Notes: generated by a model not told the origin, from the sequence alone. A stretch of DNA of 64,000 bases from Zhihengliuella sp. (GCF_031178195.1 NZ_JAPSJL010000005.1:177887-241886), one strand, 5' to 3'. Shown: positions 45,378 through 54,429, numbered from the stretch's first letter. Program-made: numbers and translations.

Positions 45378-46634
45378 ATGGACGACGAGGTGCAACTGAT
45401 CAGTGACGGTGACGGCATAGCCGTCATCGGAAACGCCGCGGCGGTTGAGCGGTTCCTCGCAGCGGAGGGTCTCAGGTCGCGGGACATGGGACTGGCTCGG
45501 TTAGGCAATGTCCTCGCGACGGCATCTGGAACACTTCAGGCCGGTGCCGAGGCTGCTGCCCAGTCGGGCCGCTGGGTGAAGCTGACCGAAGAGTCATCGA
45601 GAGCCTTGCGCAAGTTCGACGCTATGAAGGGATCTACGGACGGGGTCAGTCGAGCCATTGTCATGGACAAGGGCAAAACTAAAGGCATCCTCGAGTTCGT
45701 CAAGACGGGCCCCGCGACGCTGGCGACGAATCCGGCGATGCTGGCCGGCGCTGCGGGAATCATGGCGCAGCTGGCCATGCAGCAGACCATGGACGAGATC
45801 ACCGACTATCTCGCAGAGATCGACGAGAAGGTCGAGGACGTGCTCCGCGCGCAGAAGGACGCGGTGCTAGCGGACATGATCGGCGTCGATTTCGTCATCG
45901 AGGATGCGATGGCGGTCCGGACCGAGACCGGCCGCGTCTCGGAGACAACCTGGTCCAAGGTGCAGGCGACATCGATGACGATCGCCAGGACGCAGGGATA
46001 CGCGCTGCGTCAGGTGGATGCGCTGGCCTCCAAACTGGAGCAGAAGTCGAAGATGGGCGAGATCGCCAAGGTCGCGGGCGAGGCGGAGGCCACGGTTCAG
46101 GAATGGCTCGCCGTCCTCGCCCGGTGCTTCCAGTTGCAGGACGCGATCGCCGTTCTGGAGCTGGACCGCGTGCTTGATGCATCCCCGGAGGAGCTAGAGG
46201 AGCATCGCGTGGGTTTGCAGGCGGCTCGGAAGAACCGACTCGAACTCATCTCGCGAAGCACCGAGCATCTCCTGGCCCGCCTGCGGAAGGCCGCGAATAC
46301 GGCCAATACCAAGGTGCTGCTGCATCCCGCGTCCGCACAGGGCATTGTGCGCTCTACCAACCACGTCTCGACCGCCGTCGTCGACTTCCACGGCGTCCTC
46401 GGAATCGACCGCGGCTTGGAATCTCTGGAAGCCAAACGCTGGCGCGAGGCCGCGGGAGAAGCACGCGACAAGGTGCTGGAGACCGGGGCCGAGGGTGCCG
46501 AATCGGTCTTGCGTCTCGGCAGCGAGAGCCTCGATCGGGCCAGGTCCGTGACCGGGCGGCTCTCGGGCGGGATCAAGGACCGCGCACGCCTGGGCCGTAG
46601 AAGCGAGGAGAACGCGGCGCCGGACGAAGACTGA
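45378..46634 (+). CDS. Uncharacterised helical protein with central hydrophobic segment
   Basis: A 418-residue protein I do not recognise. It is predicted almost all helical. A Gly/Ala-rich hydrophobic segment lies at about 111-135 (GPATLATNPAMLAGAAGIM), flanked by long charged helices such as EITDYLAEIDEKVEDVLRAQ. The C-terminal part contains AVVDFHGVLGIDRGLESLEA and ends in a charged, disordered tail. There is no signal peptide. A hydrophobic hairpin between long helices recalls alpha-helical pore-forming proteins, but that is only a shape analogy. ATG 45378 follows AGGAGA. Convergent with glmM across a strong terminator. Confidence 0.75.
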   Translation: MDDEVQLISDGDGIAVIGNAAAVERFLAAEGLRSRDMGLARLGNVLATASGTLQAGAEAAAQSGRWVKLTEESSRALRKFDAMKGSTDGVSRAIVMDKGKTKGILEFVKTGPATLATNPAMLAGAAGIMAQLAMQQTMDEITDYLAEIDEKVEDVLRAQKDAVLADMIGVDFVIEDAMAVRTETGRVSETTWSKVQATSMTIARTQGYALRQVDALASKLEQKSKMGEIAKVAGEAEATVQEWLAVLARCFQLQDAIAVLELDRVLDASPEELEEHRVGLQAARKNRLELISRSTEHLLARLRKAANTANTKVLLHPASAQGIVRSTNHVSTAVVDFHGVLGIDRGLESLEAKRWREAAGEARDKVLETGAEGAESVLRLGSESLDRARSVTGRLSGGIKDRARLGRRSEENAAPDED

Positions 46635-46658
46635 CGGAACGATGGAGGGATAACGAAA

Positions 46659-46694
46659 GCGGGACGGTTACCCGGGGATGGGTAGCCGTCCCGC
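46659..46694. terminator. Bidirectional terminator between the unknown gene and glmM
   Basis: GCGGGACGGTTACCC pairs with GGGTAGCCGTCCCGC (15 bp, one G-T pair) around a 6-nt loop between convergent genes. Confidence 0.8.
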
Positions 46695-46720
46695 TCTCAG
46701 GACTACAGAAATGCTGGTGG

Positions 46721-48076
46721 TCAGGCCCGCGCGAGGTTGAGCTCGGTCTGCACCACGGCGGCCAGCTGGCGCGCCATGGCCTCGGCGACCTCCTGCTCCG
46801 TGGCCTCGACCATCACGCGGACCACCGGCTCGGTTCCGGAGGGGCGCAGCAGGACGCGGCCGGTGGAGCCCAGCTCGGCCTCAACCGCGCTGACGGCGTC
46901 GGCCACGGCCGGGTTCGCCTTGGCGGCGTCCTTGTCCACATCCTTCACGTTGATGAGGACCTGCGGCAGCACCGTCATGGCGGCCGCGAGCTCCTTGAGG
47001 GTCTTCCCGGTCGCCTTGACGCGCGCCGCGATCTGCAGACCGGTCAGGACGCCGTCACCCGTGGTGGCGTAGTCGGAGAAGATCACGTGTCCGGACTGCT
47101 CGCCACCGAGGTTGTAGCCCTCGGCGCGCATGGCCTCGAGGACGTAGCGGTCCCCCACGCCGGTCTCGCGCATGCTGATGCCGGCTTCCGCCATGGCGAG
47201 CTTCAGGCCCAGGTTGCTCATGACCGTGGCGACCAGTGTGTCGTCCTTGAGCCGGCCGGCCTCCTTGAGGGCCATGGCCATGATCGCCATGATCTGGTCG
47301 CCGTTGACCACGGTCCCCTCGTGGTCGACGGCCAGGCAGCGGTCCGCGTCGCCGTCGTGCGCGATCCCGAGGTCCGCCCCGTGCTCGAGCACCGCGGCCT
47401 GCAGGTGTTCCAGATGGGTGGAGCCGTAGCCATCGTTGATGTTGACGCCGTCCGGCTCCGCGCCGATGACCACGATCTCCGCGCCGGCGTCCGTGAAAAC
47501 CTGCGGGGAGCAGCCGCTCGCCGCACCGTGGGCGCAGTCCAGGACCACCTTCAGGCCGTCCAGGCGGTTGGGCAGCGTGCCCAGCAGATGCATGACGTAG
47601 CGGTCCTCGGCGTCCGCGAAGCGGCGGATGCGTCCCACCTCGCCGCCGAGCGGCCGCGGCGGGTCCAGCTCGAGTTGCGCCTCGATCGCGTCCTCGAGGG
47701 CGTCGTCCAGCTTCTGGCCGCCGCGGGCGAGGAACTTGATGCCATTGTCCGGCGCCGGGTTGTGGGACGCGGAGATCATCACGCCGAAGTCCGCGTCCAG
47801 GTCCGCGACCAGGTAGGCGGCGGCCGGCGTCGGGAGCGTCCCGGCGTCGTACACGTCCACCCCCGCGGCGGCGAGGCCGGCCTCGATGGCGGCCGAGATG
47901 AAGTCACCGCTGATCCGCGGGTCCTTGGCCACCACGGCCACGGGCCGCCTGCCGGCCTCGGCCTGATTGAACCCGAGGACCACTGCCGCGGCCTGCGCCA
48001 GGGAGAGGGCCAGCTGCGGGGTGATCAATCCGTTGGCTTTTCCACGGACGCCGTCCGTGCCGAATAGTCTGCTCAT
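46721..48076 (-). CDS. glmM: Phosphoglucosamine mutase
   Basis: A 451-residue alpha-D-phosphohexomutase that converts GlcN-6-P to GlcN-1-P, the step after GlmS. It has [12 protein letters not shown] at the N-terminus, the phosphoserine loop [14 protein letters not shown], the metal loop DGDADRC and the phosphate-binding [17 protein letters not shown] 48076 lies 8 nt after TATGAT (48085-48090) without a ribosome binding site, so it may be leaderless. It follows the rpsI terminator. Confidence 0.97.
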   Translation of the reverse strand: MSRLFGTDGVRGKANGLITPQLALSLAQAAAVVLGFNQAEAGRRPVAVVAKDPRISGDFISAAIEAGLAAAGVDVYDAGTLPTPAAAYLVADLDADFGVMISASHNPAPDNGIKFLARGGQKLDDALEDAIEAQLELDPPRPLGGEVGRIRRFADAEDRYVMHLLGTLPNRLDGLKVVLDCAHGAASGCSPQVFTDAGAEIVVIGAEPDGVNINDGYGSTHLEHLQAAVLEHGADLGIAHDGDADRCLAVDHEGTVVNGDQIMAIMAMALKEAGRLKDDTLVATVMSNLGLKLAMAEAGISMRETGVGDRYVLEAMRAEGYNLGGEQSGHVIFSDYATTGDGVLTGLQIAARVKATGKTLKELAAAMTVLPQVLINVKDVDKDAAKANPAVADAVSAVEAELGSTGRVLLRPSGTEPVVRVMVEATEQEVAEAMARQLAAVVQTELNLARA

Positions 48077-48084
48077 CGTTGCCT

Positions 48085-48090
48085 ATCATA
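48085..48090 (-). promoter_or_regulatory. -10 box for leaderless glmM
   Basis: TATGAT on the minus strand, 8 nt before the ATG at 48076; five of six bases match TATAAT. Confidence 0.5.
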
Positions 48091-48164
48091 CGACCGGATA
48101 GAGATAATCGTGCGCACCGCATCGGTCCGGATCTGCGAATGGGTGCGCAGCCCGCCCGGAACGC

Positions 48165-48198
48165 GGAAGGCCCCGCAATCGAGATTGCGGGGCCTTCC
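48165..48198 (-). terminator. rpsI terminator
   Basis: A 16-nt perfect inverted repeat (GGAAGGCCCCGCAATC and its complement) separated by 2 nt, just after the rpsI stop. Confidence 0.85.
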
Positions 48199-48221
48199 GG
48201 TACCAGAAGCGGTGATGCGGC

Positions 48222-48722
48222 TTAGCGCTTGGAGAACTGCGAAGCCTTGCGGGCCTTCTTGAGGCCGGCCTTCTTGCGCTCGATGACGCGAGCGTCACGC
48301 GTGAGGTAACCGGCCTTCTTCAGGGTGGCGCGGTTGTTCTCGCGGTCGATCTCGTTCAGCGTGCGGGCCACGCCCAGGCGCAGCGCGCCGGCCTGGCCGG
48401 AGGGGCCGCCGCCGTGGATGCGCGCGATGACGTCGTAGGCGCCCTCGAGGCCCAGGGCCTTGAACGGCTCGTTGACGTCCTGCTGGTGCAGCTTGTTCGG
48501 GAAGTACTCCTCCAGCGTGCGGCCGTTGACCGTCCACTGGCCGGAGCCCGGGACCAGGCGCACGCGGGCGATGGCCTGCTTGCGACGGCCCACGGCGCCG
48601 CCGCCGATGGTGAGCGCCGGGCGCTCCGTGGCGACGGTCTCCTCGGCCTGAGTCGACTCGGTGGTGTAGCTCGAGGGAGTCTCGCCCTCGAAGTCGTTCA
48701 GCTCTTCAGTGTTCTGAGCCAC
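48222..48722 (-). CDS. rpsI: 30S ribosomal protein S9
   Basis: A 166-residue S9. The conserved body begins at about residue 43 ([20 protein letters not shown]) and ends with the invariant basic tail [13 protein letters not shown] that reaches the P-site tRNA. An acidic Thr/Glu-rich N-terminal extension of about 40 residues is present, as in many actinobacteria. Cotranscribed with rplM 40 nt upstream. Confidence 0.98.
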   Translation of the reverse strand: MAQNTEELNDFEGETPSSYTTESTQAEETVATERPALTIGGGAVGRRKQAIARVRLVPGSGQWTVNGRTLEEYFPNKLHQQDVNEPFKALGLEGAYDVIARIHGGGPSGQAGALRLGVARTLNEIDRENNRATLKKAGYLTRDARVIERKKAGLKKARKASQFSKR

Positions 48723-48762
48723 GATTCTCCTTGAAAACTAGTTCTCTTGTTTCGGGGCCCAG

Positions 48763-49206
48763 TTACTGCGAAATCTGGGTGATGTCGAATGCCTTGGGCT
48801 GCTGGGCGGCGTGCGGGTGCTCGGCGCCTGCGTAGACCTTCAGCTTGGACAGCTGGGCATCGGCCAGCTTGTTCTTGGGGAGCATGCCCTTGATGGCCTT
48901 CTCCACGGCGCGGACCGGGTTCTTCTCGAGGAGCTCCGCGTAGTTCATGGACTTCAGGCCACCCGGGTAGCCGGAGTGGCGGTAGGCACGCTTCTGCTCG
49001 AGCTTGGCGCCGGTGAGGGCGACCTTCTCGGCGTTGATGATGATCACGAAGTCGCCCATGTCCTGGTGGGGAGCAAAGGTCGGCTTGTGCTTGCCGCGCA
49101 GCAGCGTTGCAGTCTGGCTGGCGAGGCGGCCCAGAACAACATCAGTGGCGTCGATTACGTGCCACTGGCGATCTGCGTCGCCGGGCTTCGGGGTGTACGT
49201 ACGCAC
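48763..49206 (-). CDS. rplM: 50S ribosomal protein L13
   Basis: A 147-residue L13 with [38 protein letters not shown] and [22 protein letters not shown] start at 49206. First gene of the rplM-rpsI operon; a long leader separates it from truA. Confidence 0.98.
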   Translation of the reverse strand: MRTYTPKPGDADRQWHVIDATDVVLGRLASQTATLLRGKHKPTFAPHQDMGDFVIIINAEKVALTGAKLEQKRAYRHSGYPGGLKSMNYAELLEKNPVRAVEKAIKGMLPKNKLADAQLSKLKVYAGAEHPHAAQQPKAFDITQISQ

Positions 49207-49567
49207 GGTAATTGCCTTCGTTTCCTTAGTTACTGGTCAAGCGCGCCCACCGCGACGGCTGTGAGATCCATCGGCGTTGCGCGCGCTGTGTTACGAGTAG
49301 CGCTCTACCAGTTCATCAGGTGAGGACTGATTCCAACCGGCTTCCCTATTGCGCCTGCACACATCACAGACCAGGGCCCTGCAACTGGGCCGTCACGTGA
49401 AGTGCGGGATGTCAGGCAGAGGACACGCACTAGCAGCCTTTAACTTTACGCGACAAAGTGGTATCGACCAAACGCCGCCCTCCGTGCCGCCCCGTGCCGC
49501 CGCGGGAATCCCGAGGTGCGCACCCTGGCGGACCGCCGTCGTACCCGCGTCCCCGGGCCGGGGCCTA
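49207..49567 (-). promoter_or_regulatory. rplM leader and promoter region
   Basis: This 361-bp stretch has no gene. On the minus strand TAAAGT (49443-49448) and TTGGTC (49466-49471) are 17 nt apart and could form the rplM promoter, giving a leader of about 230 nt. A small hairpin GCGCT/AGCGC lies at 49283-49303. A stretch at about 49283-49320 superficially resembles part of a tRNA but does not fold as one. Confidence 0.4.
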
Positions 49568-50515
49568 CTAGGGCGACGCGCCGGTGGAGGGGCCGGGCAC
49601 GACGTCGTCCGCCGCCCGCCGGGCGCGGGTCTGCTCGGCGCGCGCGGCCAGCTCCGCATCCTCCGGGTACAGAACCTCCTCCAGCACCAGCGGGTGCGGG
49701 GCGGCCAGGACCGTCTTCGAGTCGCGGGTCTGCTCGGCCAGGCGGGCCGCGAGCCAGCCGGGGGCCTCGCGCCCGTCACCCACCTTGAGGGTGGCGCCGA
49801 TCAGGGCGCGCACCATGTTGTGGCAGAACGCGTCCGCCACCAGGCGGGCGGTGATCACGCCGCCGCTCCCCCGCGTGAAAGCGAACTCGTGCAGCGTGCG
49901 GATGGTGGTGGCGCCCTCGCGCGGCTTGCAGAAGGTCAGGAAGTCGTAGCGGCCCAGGACGCTGGCGGCCTCCCGGTTCATGGCGTCCACGTCCAGCAGG
50001 TCGCGGTGCCAGAGCGTGATGCGGCGGGTCAACGGGTCCCAGCGCTCCGGGCCGTCGGCGATGCGGTACGAGTAACGGCGGGCCAGGGCGGAGAACCGCG
50101 CGTCGAAGCCCGGGGCGGCCAGCGCGGCCTCGTGGACCAGGATCTGGTGCCCGTCCCGGCCGAGGACCCCGCGCAGGCGGCGGAGCAGCGAGTGCATCGG
50201 ATCGATGTCGTAACCGCGGGCGAGCGCCGCGACCTCTGCCTCGGCGAGATCGAAGTGAACCACCTGGCCGCGGGCGTGGACGCCAGCGTCCGTGCGGCCT
50301 GCGACCGTGACGCGGACCGGACGACGGATCAGCACGGCCAGGGCGTCCTCGAGGCTCCCCTGCACGGTGGGCAGGTGCGGCTGGCGGGCCCACCCGGAGA
50401 AGTCCGCGCCGTCATAGGCGAGGCGGAGGCGGATGCGGGTCAGTGCCGGGGCCTGCGCGGCGCCGTCGCCCGCGATGGTGAGGCCGGCCTCGGCGAGCGG
50501 GTCGGTATCGGGCAT
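49568..50515 (-). CDS. truA: tRNA pseudouridine(38-40) synthase TruA
   Basis: A 315-residue pseudouridine synthase. It has RLAYDGADFSGWARQP, the catalytic Asp in AGRTDAGVHARGQVVHFD, YSYRIADGP and FCHNMVRALIGATLKVGDG. A Glu/Arg-rich C-terminal tail extends the usual length. TAGACT at 50523-50528 lies 7 nt before the ATG, indicating a leaderless transcript separate from rplQ. This rplQ-truA-rplM-rpsI order is common in actinobacteria. Confidence 0.96.
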   Translation of the reverse strand: MPDTDPLAEAGLTIAGDGAAQAPALTRIRLRLAYDGADFSGWARQPHLPTVQGSLEDALAVLIRRPVRVTVAGRTDAGVHARGQVVHFDLAEAEVAALARGYDIDPMHSLLRRLRGVLGRDGHQILVHEAALAAPGFDARFSALARRYSYRIADGPERWDPLTRRITLWHRDLLDVDAMNREAASVLGRYDFLTFCKPREGATTIRTLHEFAFTRGSGGVITARLVADAFCHNMVRALIGATLKVGDGREAPGWLAARLAEQTRDSKTVLAAPHPLVLEEVLYPEDAELAARAEQTRARRAADDVVPGPSTGASP

Positions 50516-50522
50516 GCCGACC

Positions 50523-50528
50523 AGTCTA
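50523..50528 (-). promoter_or_regulatory. -10 box for leaderless truA
   Basis: TAGACT on the minus strand with a 7-nt gap to the ATG at 50515 and no ribosome binding site. Confidence 0.5.
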
Positions 50529-50741
50529 GTGCGGAACGACGGTGCGGGCGCCCCGGACCGCTGCCCCGGCCGCTGCGTCTAGGACTCCGGCCGCCCTCAC
50601 TGGGTGTATTGACTTTCGATAGGTTCCGCATGATGATCGATTGACGCGGAGGGGTGCCGTCGGCCTGTCCCGCTGGACCGCGCCACGATCGAGCCACCGT
50701 ATCCGCCCTACTGCCCGCTCTGCCCAGTGAAGGACCTCTTC

Positions 50742-50933
50742 ATGCGTTATCTCCTCGCCACCCTCATCATGGCCGTCGGCCTCGGCCTGGGCGCCACGGG
50801 CTTCGTCTATGGCGAGGCGGACGACTCCCCCGGTCTGCAGGGTCTGAGTGCGCTGGTGGCGATCGCTGCCATCGTCCTCGGCGTGCGAATCCTGCGGTTG
50901 CGCGCCCGGCGCCGCGGCGAATCCCGGATGTAG
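50742..50933 (+). CDS. Small two-helix membrane protein
   Basis: A 63-residue protein on the strand opposite to the ribosomal genes. Hydrophobic helices lie at about 2-22 (LLATLIMAVGLGLGATGFV) and 35-52, followed by a basic tail LRARRRGESRM. I do not recognise it. AAGGA at 50730-50734 supports ATG 50742 over the in-frame GTG at 50727. Divergent from truA. Confidence 0.6.
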   Translation: MRYLLATLIMAVGLGLGATGFVYGEADDSPGLQGLSALVAIAAIVLGVRILRLRARRRGESRM

Positions 50934-51013
50934 TTCGCAGCCCGCTGACGCCGCCGGACCCCGCCCCCGCCACCGGACCCCGCCCCGCGACCGGCGCACC
51001 GCGGCCGCGCCCG

Positions 51014-51108
51014 TCTAAGTCGCCGCCATCGAGGTCGCCGCCGTCGAGGACGCGCCCATCGAGGTCGCATTCCCGCAGGATCTCGGCATCGGCGTCGCGA
51101 AGCACCAC
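51014..51108 (-). repeat. Pentapeptide-repeat-like coding remnant
   Basis: On the minus strand one frame reads RECDLDGRVLDGGDLDGGDL, with a 15-nt period and a Leu at every fifth residue, the hallmark of pentapeptide repeats. The frame has no clear start signal and runs into the region antisense to the small membrane protein. It looks like a fragment. Confidence 0.45.
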
Positions 51109-51222
51109 GTCGTCGGACTCGACGTTGCACTCCTACATCTTCAGACGCCTACTCCCCTGCAGGAGTGCGACGTCGATCCTTCGGCGCCGTCATCACGTGC
51201 CTCCGACGCCGGGCTCGTGTCG

Positions 51223-51385
51223 CCTGACACGCGAAATGCCCGGGCAGCACTCCGGGCTTCGCGAGATGCCGCATGAGCACCGCAGGGCACCGCCGGCCGG
51301 TGCTCGACCGGCATCTCACGGACGGTCAGGTGCTGGGTCGGCATCTCGCGGACAGGCACGTGCTGGGAGGGCACGTCGCGACCGG
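51223..51385. repeat. Inverted array of 30-bp repeats
   Basis: Five units with core GCGAGATGCC (or its complement GGCATCTCGC) are spaced at exactly 30 bp. Two are in plus orientation (cores 51231-51240, 51261-51270) and three in minus orientation (51310-51319, 51340-51349, 51370-51379, the last degenerate). The two halves face each other around about 51290, so the region can form a long imperfect hairpin. In frame the unit reads REMPxQHxxV on either strand. Confidence 0.7.
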
Positions 51386-51443
51386 CCCAGTCGACCTCCG
51401 CCGTCGTCGGGGCGGCACCGGCAGGCTCCTGGAACGCAGAGAA

Positions 51444-51468
51444 GGCCCGCACCCAGGGGGTGCGGGCC
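51444..51468 (-). terminator. rplQ terminator
   Basis: Perfect 11-bp stem GGCCCGCACCC/GGGTGCGGGCC with loop AGG, 33 nt after the rplQ stop. Confidence 0.8.
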
Positions 51469-51501
51469 TCCTTCAGCAGCTGCCGGGAGCGGCGAGGGAC
51501 C

Positions 51502-52059
51502 TTACTTGGTCTCCTCGGCCTTCTCCTCGGTGGCCTCGGCGGTCTCGGTCTCCTCGACCGGGGCCTCGGTGGCCTCCGGAGCCTCGGTCTGCGCGACCTC
51601 GGTCTCCTCGACCTGCGGCTCCTCCACCGGAGCGGACTTCGCGGCGGCCTTCTCGGCCTCGGCCACGACCGACTGCTTCGGGGACAGCGGCTCCATCACC
51701 AGGGAGATGACGGCCATGGGGGCGTTGTCGCCCTTGCGGTTGCCGATCTTGGTGATGCGGGTGTAGCCGCCATCGCGGTTGGCCATGACCGGTGCGATGT
51801 TCTCGAACAGCTCGTGAACGATCGACTTGTTGGTGCGGCTGCGCGAGGCGATGGCACCCTGGACGCGACGGCGCGAGGCCAGGTCGCCACGCTTGGCGAA
51901 GGTCACCAGGCGCTCGGCGTACGGGCGCAGGCGCTTGGCGCGGTGCAGCGTGGTGGTGATCTGCTTGTGCTCGAACAGCTGGGCAGCCAGGTTGGCGAGC
52001 ATCAGGCGCTCGTGGGCGGCACCGCCGCCGAGACGCGGGCCCTTAGCGGGGGTAGGCAT
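51502..52059 (-). CDS. rplQ: 50S ribosomal protein L17
   Basis: A 185-residue L17. The conserved body (about 1-125) has [21 protein letters not shown] and [20 protein letters not shown]-terminal extension of about 60 residues is dominated by Glu, Thr, Ala and Pro (for example [18 protein letters not shown]), an acidic tail common in actinobacterial L17. It lies 93 nt after rpoA and is followed by a terminator. Confidence 0.97.
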   Translation of the reverse strand: MPTPAKGPRLGGGAAHERLMLANLAAQLFEHKQITTTLHRAKRLRPYAERLVTFAKRGDLASRRRVQGAIASRSRTNKSIVHELFENIAPVMANRDGGYTRITKIGNRKGDNAPMAVISLVMEPLSPKQSVVAEAEKAAAKSAPVEEPQVEETEVAQTEAPEATEAPVEETETAEATEEKAEETK

Positions 52060-52152
52060 TGGTATTTCTCCTCAAATGGAGTCCGAGCTCCGCATCCTCG
52101 CGGCGGGGAGATCGAACTGTAAACATCAAAGTGGGTGAGTCAACCGCGAAGG

Positions 52153-53160
52153 TTAGAACTCTTCTTCAGCGTGCTCGGGCTCGTCCTCGAGCGAGGCAGC
52201 GTGCGCGGCCAGATCGTAGCCTGGAGGGGAATCCTTCAGGTTCAGACCCAGGTCGATCAGCTTGGCCTTGACCTCGTCGATGGACTTGGCACCGAAGTTC
52301 CGGATGTCCATCAGGTCCGCCTCGGAGCGTGCGACGAGCTCACCCACGGTGTGGATGCCCTCGCGCTTGAGGCAGTTGTACGAGCGGACCGTGAGGTCCA
52401 GGTCCTCGATCGGCAGAGCCATGTCGGCGGCGAGTGCGGCGTCCGTCGGGGACGGGCCGACCTCGACGGTCTCCGACTCGCGGTTCAGCTCGTGGAAGAG
52501 GCCGAACAGGCCGACCAGCGTGCCGCCGGCGGACGCGACGGCATCGCGCGGGGCGATGGCCGACTTGGTCTCGACGTCCACGATCAGCTTGTCGAAGTCG
52601 GTGCGCTGCTCCACGCGAGTCGCCTCGACGCGGAAGGTGACCTTCAGAACCGGGGAGTAGATCGAGTCGACCGGGATGCGGCCGATCTCTGCATCTGCGC
52701 TCTTGTTCTGGGCTGCGGACACGTAGCCGCGGCCGCGCTCGATCGTGAGCTCCAGATCGAACTTGCCATCGGCGTTCAGCGTCGCGATGTGCAGGTCCGG
52801 GTTGTGGAACTCGACGCCGGCGGGCGGCGTGATGTCGGCCGCCGTGACGACGCCCGGGCCCTGCTTGCGCAGGTAAGCCACGACCGGCTCGTCGTGCTCG
52901 GAGGACACCGCGAGGTTCTTGATGTTGAGGATGAGCTCGGTGACGTCTTCCTTCACACCCTGGACGGTGGTGAACTCGTGCAGCACGCCGTCGATGCGAA
53001 CACTGGTGACAGCGGCACCGGGGATCGACGACAGGAGCGTGCGGCGGAGCGAGTTGCCCAGGGTGTAGCCGAAGCCCGGCTCCAGCGGCTCGATGGCGAA
53101 CCGGGAGCGGTTCTCCGAGACGACTTCTTCGGTGAGGGTGGGGCGCTGTGCAATAAGCAC
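52153..53160 (-). CDS. rpoA: RNA polymerase alpha subunit
   Basis: A 335-residue alpha subunit. The N-terminal dimerisation domain has [21 protein letters not shown]; the C-terminal domain after about residue 250 has [20 protein letters not shown], the UP-element-binding helix-hairpin-helix region, and an acidic tail. GTG start at 53160 after AAAGGAAA. Upstream, a hairpin replaces the rpsD gene found here in many bacteria. Confidence 0.98.
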   Translation of the reverse strand: MLIAQRPTLTEEVVSENRSRFAIEPLEPGFGYTLGNSLRRTLLSSIPGAAVTSVRIDGVLHEFTTVQGVKEDVTELILNIKNLAVSSEHDEPVVAYLRKQGPGVVTAADITPPAGVEFHNPDLHIATLNADGKFDLELTIERGRGYVSAAQNKSADAEIGRIPVDSIYSPVLKVTFRVEATRVEQRTDFDKLIVDVETKSAIAPRDAVASAGGTLVGLFGLFHELNRESETVEVGPSPTDAALAADMALPIEDLDLTVRSYNCLKREGIHTVGELVARSEADLMDIRNFGAKSIDEVKAKLIDLGLNLKDSPPGYDLAAHAASLEDEPEHAEEEF

Positions 53161-53273
53161 TACATTTCCTTTCAGCGAGCGTCCGCTATATGACGCAACA
53201 CATGTGGGTGGAAACGACGTTGGCCGATGTTGGCGTCCGTCTTTGAAGTGAGTTGACGCTCCCGTCGGCGACC

Positions 53274-53314
53274 ACCGCCGCCGTCGTCTCCTCTCAGAGC
53301 ACGACGGCGGCGGT
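53274..53314 (-). terminator. Hairpin between rpsK and rpoA
   Basis: A perfect 14-bp stem (ACCGCCGCCGTCGT and its complement) with a 13-nt loop, 22 nt after the rpsK stop. There is no T-tract, so it may be a partial terminator or a processing site. Confidence 0.55.
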
Positions 53315-53336
53315 CACCTGACGCGATGGCGGCAAC

Positions 53337-53738
53337 TTAGACGCGGCGACGCTTCGGCGGACGGCAGCCGTTGTGCGCGCTCGGGGACACGTCCTGGATG
53401 GACCCGACCTCGAGGCCAGCGGCCTGCAGCGAGCGGATTGCGGTTTCGCGGCCCGAACCCGGGCCCTTCACGAAGACGTCGACCTTCTTCATGCCGTGCT
53501 CCTGAGCGCGCTTCGCAGCGGACTCGGCAGCCATCTGAGCGGCATACGGGGTCGACTTGCGGGAGCCCTTGAATCCGACCTCACCGGCGGAAGCCCACGA
53601 GATGACAGCACCGGTCGGGTCCGTGATGGACACGATGGTGTTGTTGAAGGTGGACTTGATGTGGGCCTGGCCCAGGGCGATGTTCTTCTTGTCCTTGCGA
53701 CGCGGCTTACGCGCCGCTCCACGAGTCTTTGGGGGCAT
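53337..53738 (-). CDS. rpsK: 30S ribosomal protein S11
   Basis: A 133-residue S11 with [40 protein letters not shown] and the C-terminal [15 protein letters not shown]. Part of the rpsM-rpsK group. rpsD does not follow it. Confidence 0.98.
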   Translation of the reverse strand: MPPKTRGAARKPRRKDKKNIALGQAHIKSTFNNTIVSITDPTGAVISWASAGEVGFKGSRKSTPYAAQMAAESAAKRAQEHGMKKVDVFVKGPGSGRETAIRSLQAAGLEVGSIQDVSPSAHNGCRPPKRRRV

Positions 53739-53785
53739 TGAGATGTACTCCTACGAAATTCTTGGCTTAGTGGGCTCCGCTAGAT

Positions 53786-54160
53786 TTAGCGGGCCTTCTT
53801 CTTACCGGCGACGGTGCGCTTCGGGCCCTTGCGGGTGCGCGCATTGGTCTTGGTGCGCTGACCGCGGACCGGCAGGCCCTTGCGGTGGCGGATGCCCTCG
53901 TAGGAGCCGATCTCGACCTTCCGGCGGATGTCGGCTGCCACTTCGCGGCGGAGGTCGCCTTCAACCTTGAAGTTGCCTTCGATGTAGTCGCGCAGCTGGA
54001 GCAGCTGCTCATCGGAGAGGTCTTTGACGCGCGTGTTCGGGTCGATGCCCGTTTCTGCGATCGTCAGTTCTGCACGGGTCTTGCCCACGCCGTAGATGTA
54101 GGTAAGCGCGATGATCACGCGCTTCTCGCGCGGGATGTCTACGCCAGCGAGACGAGCCAT
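53786..54160 (-). CDS. rpsM: 30S ribosomal protein S13
   Basis: A 124-residue S13 with [40 protein letters not shown] and a basic tail that contacts tRNA. It is preceded by a 155-bp gap that contains a perfect four-way-junction RNA. Confidence 0.98.
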   Translation of the reverse strand: MARLAGVDIPREKRVIIALTYIYGVGKTRAELTIAETGIDPNTRVKDLSDEQLLQLRDYIEGNFKVEGDLRREVAADIRRKVEIGSYEGIRHRKGLPVRGQRTKTNARTRKGPKRTVAGKKKAR

Positions 54161-54198
54161 AACGGTTTGTCTTCTTTCTGATGATGCGGAGGTCTGTA

Positions 54199-54275
54199 GC
54201 AGTACGTCCGGTGTTCCACCGGTCCCCGGCCTCCGTGCCGGGGGTGTGCGTCCCGCGTAGTGGACGCTGTACTGC
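54199..54275 (-). ncRNA. Structured leader RNA upstream of rpsM (four-way junction)
   Basis: Read on the minus strand, four fully Watson-Crick stems fold into a cloverleaf. P1 is GCAGTAC/GTACTGC (54275-54269 with 54205-54199, 7 bp). P2 is GCGTCC/GGACGC (54267-54262 with 54253-54248, 6 bp). P3 is CCCCGGC/GCCGGGG (54243-54237 with 54230-54224, 7 bp). P4 is CCGGTG/CACCGG (54222-54217 with 54213-54208, 6 bp, loop GAA). The junction ends 38 nt before the rpsM start. Ribosomal protein leaders often bind their own protein; S13, S11 or another operon product is a candidate ligand by inference. Confidence 0.6.
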
Positions 54276-54315
54276 CGGGATTACTAACTACGCGCAGGGG
54301 TTCCCGAGCAGGGAA

Positions 54316-54429
54316 TTAGCCCTGGCGCTGCTTGTGGCGTGGGTTGTCGCAGATCACCATGACCACGCCGCTACGGCGGATCACTTTGCACTTTTCGCAG
54401 ATCGGCTTCACGCTAGGGTTGACCTTCAA
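54316..54429 (-). CDS. rpmJ: 50S ribosomal protein L36
   Basis: A 37-residue L36 reading [20 protein letters not shown], then [16 protein letters not shown]. The zinc ligands CxxC, C and H are all present. The start is TTG at 54429 (ATG is usual), supported by AAGGAAG upstream with good spacing. It lies between infA and the structured rpsM leader. Confidence 0.95.
   Translation of the reverse strand: MKVNPSVKPICEKCKVIRRSGVVMVICDNPRHKQRQG

Noticed and set aside
49283..49320. tRNA-like fragment in the rplM leader (a CTGGTAGAGC D-arm-like stretch and a CTCGTAA loop)
   Set aside because: The anticodon stem does not pair, there is no T-arm and there is no acceptor stem. It is probably a coincidence or part of a leader hairpin.
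51223..51385. CRISPR array
   Set aside because: The 30-bp units are contiguous without spacers and change orientation; there are no cas genes in the window.
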